Origin: Lapillicoccus jejuensis
GTDB lineage: Bacteria > Actinomycetota > Actinomycetes > Actinomycetales > Dermatophilaceae
Assembly (NCBI RefSeq): GCF_006715055.1
Contig: NZ_VFMN01000001.1
Location: 186,001 to 250,000 of the forward strand
DNA: 64,000 bases
Direction: 5' to 3'
Numbering within the stretch: the first letter of the stretch is position 1; the number at the start of each line of letters is the position of its first letter. Below the pieces are notes generated by a model. It saw only the letters and a program-made list of their open reading frames with translations. It searched no databases and was not told the origin of the DNA. Shown piece by piece: positions 60,483-64,000 of this stretch. A program made the position numbers and the translations under genes.

Positions 60483-62015
60483 TCAGGAGCGTCCGGACGC
60501 CGAGGGCGCCACCGCGGACGTGCCGGTCCCGGACGGCGTCCCCGTGCCGGTGGTCATCGTGCTGGAGGTCGTGCTCGTCGTGCTCGTCGGGTCGGTCGGG
60601 CACCCGGTGGGTGCGCCGGTCGAGGTCGAGGTGCCGGTCGAGGTGGTGGTCGTCGTGGACGGCGTCCCCGTGCCGGTCGTGGTGCCGGTCGTGCCGGTCG
60701 TGCCGGTCGTGGTGGACGTGGTCCCCGTCGAGCCGGTCGGCGTCGGGCAGCTGCTCGGGGTCGTCGTCGGCGGCGTGGTCGTCGGCGGCGTCGTCGGCGG
60801 CGTCGTCGTGCTCGTCGACGTGCTCGGCGGCGGGGTCGTCGTGGTCCCCGAGGTGCCGGTCGACGAGGTCGGCGTCCCCGAGGACGTCGTCGAGGAGGAC
60901 GAGGGGGTCGACGTCGTCGACGAGGACGACGACGGCGGGGAGCTCGGGGACGGCGTACCGGAGGTCGCCGGCGGCCCCGGCGGCGGCGACGGGGAGCGCG
61001 GCGGGGCGGGGACGTCGCCGCCGGCGTCCTGCGTCGGCGTCACGCCGTCGCGGTACGCCAGACCCCAGGTGACGACGGACCGCAGGTAGGACTGCGAGTA
61101 GTTGTAGGACAGCACCGCGGAGGCGATCCCGGCGTCGGTCGCGAGGTCGCGGCCACCGGCGCACAGGTAGGCGCCCGCGCCGAGCGCCGCGTCGAAGACG
61201 TTGTTCGGGTCGGCGACGCCGTCGCCGTTGCCGTCGCGGCCCCACGAGCGCCACGTGCCGGGCAGGAACTGCATCGGCCCGACCGCGCGGTCGTAGCTCG
61301 GGTCGCCGTCGAGCGCCCCGCCGTCGGAGTCGAGGATGACCGAGGTGCCGGCCCACGAGCCGTCGAGGCGGGGTCCGAGGATCCGGCCCCGGGTCGTGCC
61401 GTCGGCGGTGACCCGCCCGCCGCTCGCGTGCCCGGACTCGATCCGGCCGATCCCGGCCAGCAGCCACCAGGGCAGGTGGCACGAGGGGTCCAGCCGGGCC
61501 ATCGTCGACTCGGCGGACCGGTAGGCGGCGAGCACGGTGGTCGGGATGCCGTCGGCGCCGACCGCGCCGGTCGGTCCGGTCGCGCCGTCGGGGTCGACGG
61601 CGTCCTGGGCCAGCAGCCCGGCGACGTCGGCGGACGCCGCGCCGGGATCGATGCCCGGGGCGTCCCAGCCGTCGCGCACGTCCTGGGTGTCGCCGTCGGC
61701 GACGACGCGACCCTGCTCGTCGTGCGGCACGAGCACCCGGTCGTCGGCCAGGCCGACGTCGTACCCCACGGGGCCGAGCGCGAGGACCTGCGCCGTGTCG
61801 GTCTGCGGGGCCGCGAGGTCGGGCCCGAGCTGCACCTGCGGCAGCATGGCGAGCAGCGCCGCGCCGGTCGCGACGACGGGCAGGCCGACGGCGCGCGAGA
61901 GCCGCTGGCCGAGGCGGCCGGTCGCGGGCGCACGACGGCTCACCGCGACCTGGCGCTGCCACTCCACGATCGCGTCGTCGTCCCGTACGACGCCGAACCA
62001 CACCACGACTGCCAC
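60483..62015 (-). CDS. lytic murein transglycosylase with Ser/Thr/Pro-rich tail
   Basis: A 510-residue secreted or membrane-tethered enzyme. A cytoplasmic lead and one helix (AVGLPVVATGAALLAML) precede an MltB-type catalytic domain: IGRIESGHASGG (catalytic Glu), VGPMQFLPGTW, DGNGDGVADPNNVFDAALGAGAYLC. It cleaves the glycan strands of peptidoglycan. The last ~150 residues are almost wholly Ser/Thr/Pro/Gly with two Cys, a likely wall-spanning spacer. GTG 62015 with GGGAAGGG upstream; an upstream TATGGT at about 62065 suits transcription. Long GC-simple repeats in the tail are prone to length change. Confidence 0.88.
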   Translation of the reverse strand: MAVVVWFGVVRDDDAIVEWQRQVAVSRRAPATGRLGQRLSRAVGLPVVATGAALLAMLPQVQLGPDLAAPQTDTAQVLALGPVGYDVGLADDRVLVPHDEQGRVVADGDTQDVRDGWDAPGIDPGAASADVAGLLAQDAVDPDGATGPTGAVGADGIPTTVLAAYRSAESTMARLDPSCHLPWWLLAGIGRIESGHASGGRVTADGTTRGRILGPRLDGSWAGTSVILDSDGGALDGDPSYDRAVGPMQFLPGTWRSWGRDGNGDGVADPNNVFDAALGAGAYLCAGGRDLATDAGIASAVLSYNYSQSYLRSVVTWGLAYRDGVTPTQDAGGDVPAPPRSPSPPPGPPATSGTPSPSSPPSSSSSTTSTPSSSSTTSSGTPTSSTGTSGTTTTPPPSTSTSTTTPPTTPPTTTPPTTTPSSCPTPTGSTGTTSTTTGTTGTTGTTTGTGTPSTTTTTSTGTSTSTGAPTGCPTDPTSTTSTTSSTMTTGTGTPSGTGTSAVAPSASGRS

Positions 62016-62198
62016 GCCCTTCCCTGCGGACCGGCTCCCCGCGCCGGGTCCCTGCGGACCACCATAGGCACACTTGCGTGCGCCCGCCCCTCGATCATCG
62101 GAACCTCGTCGGACGGTCCCCCCACCTTCGGGTGACCACTCCCCCAACCCTGGGTGACGAGCCGGTACGACGCCCCCCGGGCGCCGTACCGTGACGGC

Positions 62199-62891
62199 AT
62201 GAGCCACCACCACGAGCACGACCACGGGCCCGACGACGACGGGCGCCGCGTCGAGGTCGTCGGGACCGGGGAGGCCAGCGCCACCCCCGACGTCGTGCGG
62301 CTGCGGATCGCGCTGACGGCCCGCGCCGGCGACGTCGCCGCCGCGCTGCGGGCGACCGGGGCCCTCGTCACGGCGGTCGGCGCCGCCGTCCGCGCGCAGG
62401 CCGTGGACCCGGCCGACGTCGCCTCGACCGGGGCGCACGTGCAGCCGCACTGGGACCGCGACGGCCAGCGGATCACCGGCTACGAAGCGGGGCACCAGCT
62501 GACCCTCGTCGTGCGCGACCTCGACCGCCTCGACCCCGTCGTGGACGCCGTCGCGCAGGCCGCCGGCGACGGGCTGCGGATCGACGACATCGGCCTCGAG
62601 GTCGCCGACGCGAGCGCGCTGCGCGAGCGGGCGCGGGCCGCCGCGTTCGCCGACGCCCGCGCCAAGGCGGAGCAGTACGCCGTCCTCGCCGGCGCTGCCC
62701 TCGGTCCGGTCCTCGCCGTCGCCGAGGGCGGCGCGCGGGTGCCCGGCCCGCGCCCGATGGCCCGGGAGATGGTGGCGGCCGCCAGCGCGTCGATGCCGGT
62801 GGAGGCGGGCCAGTACGGCGTCTCCGCCTCGGTCGCCGTCGCCTTCGCGCTCGTCACCGCCCCGACGGACCGGTCGACGACGCCGGAATGA
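62199..62891 (+). CDS. SIMPL domain (DUF541) protein with histidine-rich N-terminus
   Basis: A 230-residue SIMPL/DUF541 protein: VEVVGTGEASATPDVVRLRIALTARAGDVAAALRA, ...ITGYEAGHQLTLVVRDLDRL and ARAAAFADARAKAEQYAVLAGAALGPVLAV are diagnostic. The start HHHEHDH is an acidic His run that could bind metal. No signal peptide, so it is probably cytosolic, unlike the surface YggE of E. coli. Role unknown; homologues affect oxidative-stress tolerance. Leaderless ATG: TACCGT (62187-62192) 6 nt before. Thioredoxin follows after 28 bp. Confidence 0.85.
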   Translation: MSHHHEHDHGPDDDGRRVEVVGTGEASATPDVVRLRIALTARAGDVAAALRATGALVTAVGAAVRAQAVDPADVASTGAHVQPHWDRDGQRITGYEAGHQLTLVVRDLDRLDPVVDAVAQAAGDGLRIDDIGLEVADASALRERARAAAFADARAKAEQYAVLAGAALGPVLAVAEGGARVPGPRPMAREMVAAASASMPVEAGQYGVSASVAVAFALVTAPTDRSTTPE

Positions 62892-62919
62892 TCCCCGGGT
62901 GAGGTCCGTTGACCGACAC

Positions 62920-63303
62920 ATGGCCACGACCGAGCTCACCGCCCAGACCTTCCAGCAGACCGTGACGGACAACGACATCGTCCTGGTCGACCTGTGGGCG
63001 TCGTGGTGCGGACCGTGCCAGCGCTTCGCCCCCGTCTACGACAAGGCCTCCGAGACCAACGACGGCGTCCTCTTCGCCAAGGTCGACACCGAGGCCGAGC
63101 AGGCACTGGCCGCCGCCCTCGACATCTCCTCCATCCCGACGCTCATGGCGTTCCGCGAGGGCATCCTCGTCTTCCGCCAGGCCGGCGCGCTGCCCGCCGA
63201 TGCTCTCCAGCAGGTCATCGACGGCGTCAAGGGTCTCGACATGGACGACGTGCACCGTCAGGTCGAGCAGGCCCGCGCCGCTCAGGAGGCGCCGACCGCC
63301 TGA
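62920..63303 (+). CDS. thioredoxin
   Basis: A 127-residue thioredoxin-fold protein with active site DLWASWCGPCQRFAP (Cys30, Cys33), conserved IPTLMAFREG with cis-Pro, and VDTEAEQALAAALDI. About 20 extra residues at the C-terminus (MDDVHRQVEQARAAQEAPTA). It would reduce Bcp (22.9 kb) and other thiol targets. ATG 62920; upstream GAGGTCC is a weak RBS. Ends before a strong terminator. Confidence 0.92.
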   Translation: MATTELTAQTFQQTVTDNDIVLVDLWASWCGPCQRFAPVYDKASETNDGVLFAKVDTEAEQALAAALDISSIPTLMAFREGILVFRQAGALPADALQQVIDGVKGLDMDDVHRQVEQARAAQEAPTA

Positions 63304-63324
63304 GCGGCCCGCGACGACGTACGG

Positions 63325-63358
63325 CGACGGCCCCCTCCCGATCGGGAGGGGGCCGTCG
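63325..63358. terminator. 34-bp palindromic terminator after thioredoxin
   Basis: Perfect palindrome CGACGGCCCCCTCCCGAT and its complement with no spacer, 21 nt after the thioredoxin stop; it also faces the 3' end of ssrA. Folds with a small loop at GATC. Confidence 0.8.
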
Positions 63359-63405
63359 TCGTTGCTCGAGGACGATCCGCACGGTGTGATGTGGCACCAC
63401 GTGGG

Positions 63406-63773
63406 TGGTGGAGGTGGCGGGAATCGAACCCGCGTCCGATGACGAGTGGCCAGGACTTCTCCGGGCGCAGTGCGCTATGGCTTTTCTCGGCCCCGGGGCT
63501 CGCACGCACACGTCCCCCGACAGGCCCAGCCGAGTAGCAGTCCCGTGTCGCCCCTCGGCATGACGACACGGCAAGTCCTCTAGCTGACGCCGGCTACTGA
63601 GACGAGGACGAGCTCAGGCCGACGGACTTCGAGGCTCGCTCAGGCGGCGAGGGCGAAGTCGGTGCGCTTGGAATCGGCACCTATGGTTTTGCACGGAGCG
63701 TTTGACGAGATGACCGTGCATCCTCGGCCCGCTTCTCCTGGTCAGGCGACCACCGTCGAAACCGATCACCCCC
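63406..63773 (-). ncRNA. ssrA: transfer-messenger RNA (ssrA)
   Basis: Minus-strand tmRNA of about 368 nt with encoded CCA (63406-63408). Ends pair as GGGGGTG (5') with CACCTCC (3'); T-arm GCGGGTTCGATTCCCGC; TTTCGAC near the 5' end. The tag frame (63678 back to 63640) reads ADSKRTDFALAA then TGA, the usual ALAA-ending proteolysis tag. It rescues stalled ribosomes and marks peptides for ClpXP/ClpAP; ClpS is encoded at 32.4 kb. A TTGACA at 63809-63804 may be its -35; the -10 is not clear. Confidence 0.95.
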
Positions 63774-63920
63774 GCGGGGGTGACCACATCACACTGTGCA
63801 GTTGTCAACGAGCGACCGAGACGTCCCGGCGTCCCGATGATGTCATGGGAACGCGGGCCGGTGCACACGTGTTCCTGCGCACCCGCTCCCCCGCCGCCCG
63901 TACGACGTCCAGGAGGACCG

Positions 63921-64000
63921 ATGCGCCCCGTCCCGATCACCCCCGGTCCCGGCCAGGAGTCGGTGTGGGCCTACCCGCGCCCGCCCCGGGTCGAGCCGGT
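63921..64000 (+). CDS. DUF427 domain protein, 5' fragment
   Basis: Only the first 26 residues are in the window: MRPVPITPGPGQESVWAYPR, then PPRVEP. This opening, with PGPGQESVW-YPRPPR, is the DUF427 hallmark. RBS AGGAGG starts 10 nt before the ATG. Cut off by the window end. Function unknown. Confidence 0.8.
   Translation, partial: MRPVPITPGPGQESVWAYPRPPRVEP

Noticed and set aside
63614-63940. 108-residue minus-strand reading frame near the right end
   Set aside because: It overlaps ssrA; pairing ends, T-arm and the ADSKRTDFALAA tag show this is a structural RNA.

Overview
The window is high-GC (roughly 73% by eye) chromosomal DNA from an actinobacterium. Three things point there: many GTG starts, leaderless genes whose -10 box lies 6-7 nt before the start codon, and actinobacteria-typical families (DUF3039, DUF2017 next to clpS, dynamin-like GTPase pair, DUF3618, ECF42 sigma factor, tmRNA tag ADSKRTDFALAA). 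The murI / MBL hydrolase / rph / rdgB order and overall protein flavour suggest an Intrasporangiaceae/Dermatophilaceae-like micrococcale, but the genus cannot be fixed from the sequence alone. I see no prophage, integrase, transposase or CRISPR array; it reads as core and semi-core chromosome with some repeat-rich intergenic islands.

Layout. 0-5.6 kb: aminotransferase tail, Eis-like acetyltransferase, then a lipid module (acyl-CoA thioesterase, FabG, acyl-CoA dehydrogenase, TetR repressor) in which two near-identical operators tie fabG to the acyl-CoA dehydrogenase/TetR divergent promoter. 5.6-12.2 kb: EttA-type ABC-F, SsbB-like SSB and a translationally coupled pair of membrane dynamin-like GTPases. 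12.2-14.7 kb: DUF1801 protein, tRNA-Arg, PrsW-like protease, oligoribonuclease. 14.7-18.1 kb: a redox operon (Ser-rich secreted protein, ferric-reductase-like membrane cytochrome, NuoF-like protein, 3-Cys ferredoxin, ApbE) with three successive GTGA overlaps. 18.1-20.8 kb: cystine-type ABC importer with fused binding protein and permease. 21.4-23.7 kb: tRNA-His, tRNA-Lys, tRNA-Leu, GroES-like protein, DUF3618, Bcp. 23.7-26.7 kb: EAL-DICT protein and membrane-anchored sulfite-oxidase-like enzyme. 26.7-29.8 kb: rdgB-rph-MBL-murI. 30-35.4 kb: hydrolase, phosphotransferase, clpS/DUF2017 and NAD salvage (pncB, pncA). 35.4-37.2 kb: DGPF protein plus ECF42 sigma factor behind a matching ECF42 promoter. 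37.2-40.5 kb: Tat-exported 5'-nucleotidase, then a wHTH/PD-(D/E)XK-like gene bracketed by 51-bp-period palindromic repeats. 40.5-47.6 kb: tyrosine/homogentisate catabolism (hmgA, fahA, hpd, amino-acid permease, Lrp regulator). 47.6-53.8 kb: GntR-membrane pair, SF2 helicase, SoxR/MFS pair, DUF3039, DUF1992. 53.9-62 kb: secreted metalloprotease, AlgH, DEAD-box RNA helicase with long repeat-encoded tail, VanZ-like protein, lytic transglycosylase. 62-64 kb: SIMPL protein, thioredoxin, tmRNA, DUF427 start.

Most promising for new biology are: the repeat-bracketed gene at 39.1-40.5 kb; the 14.8-18.1 kb electron-transfer operon, which carries an FMN transferase but no obvious flavinylation target; and two intergenic palindrome islands at 48.9-49.0 and 57.4-57.5 kb.
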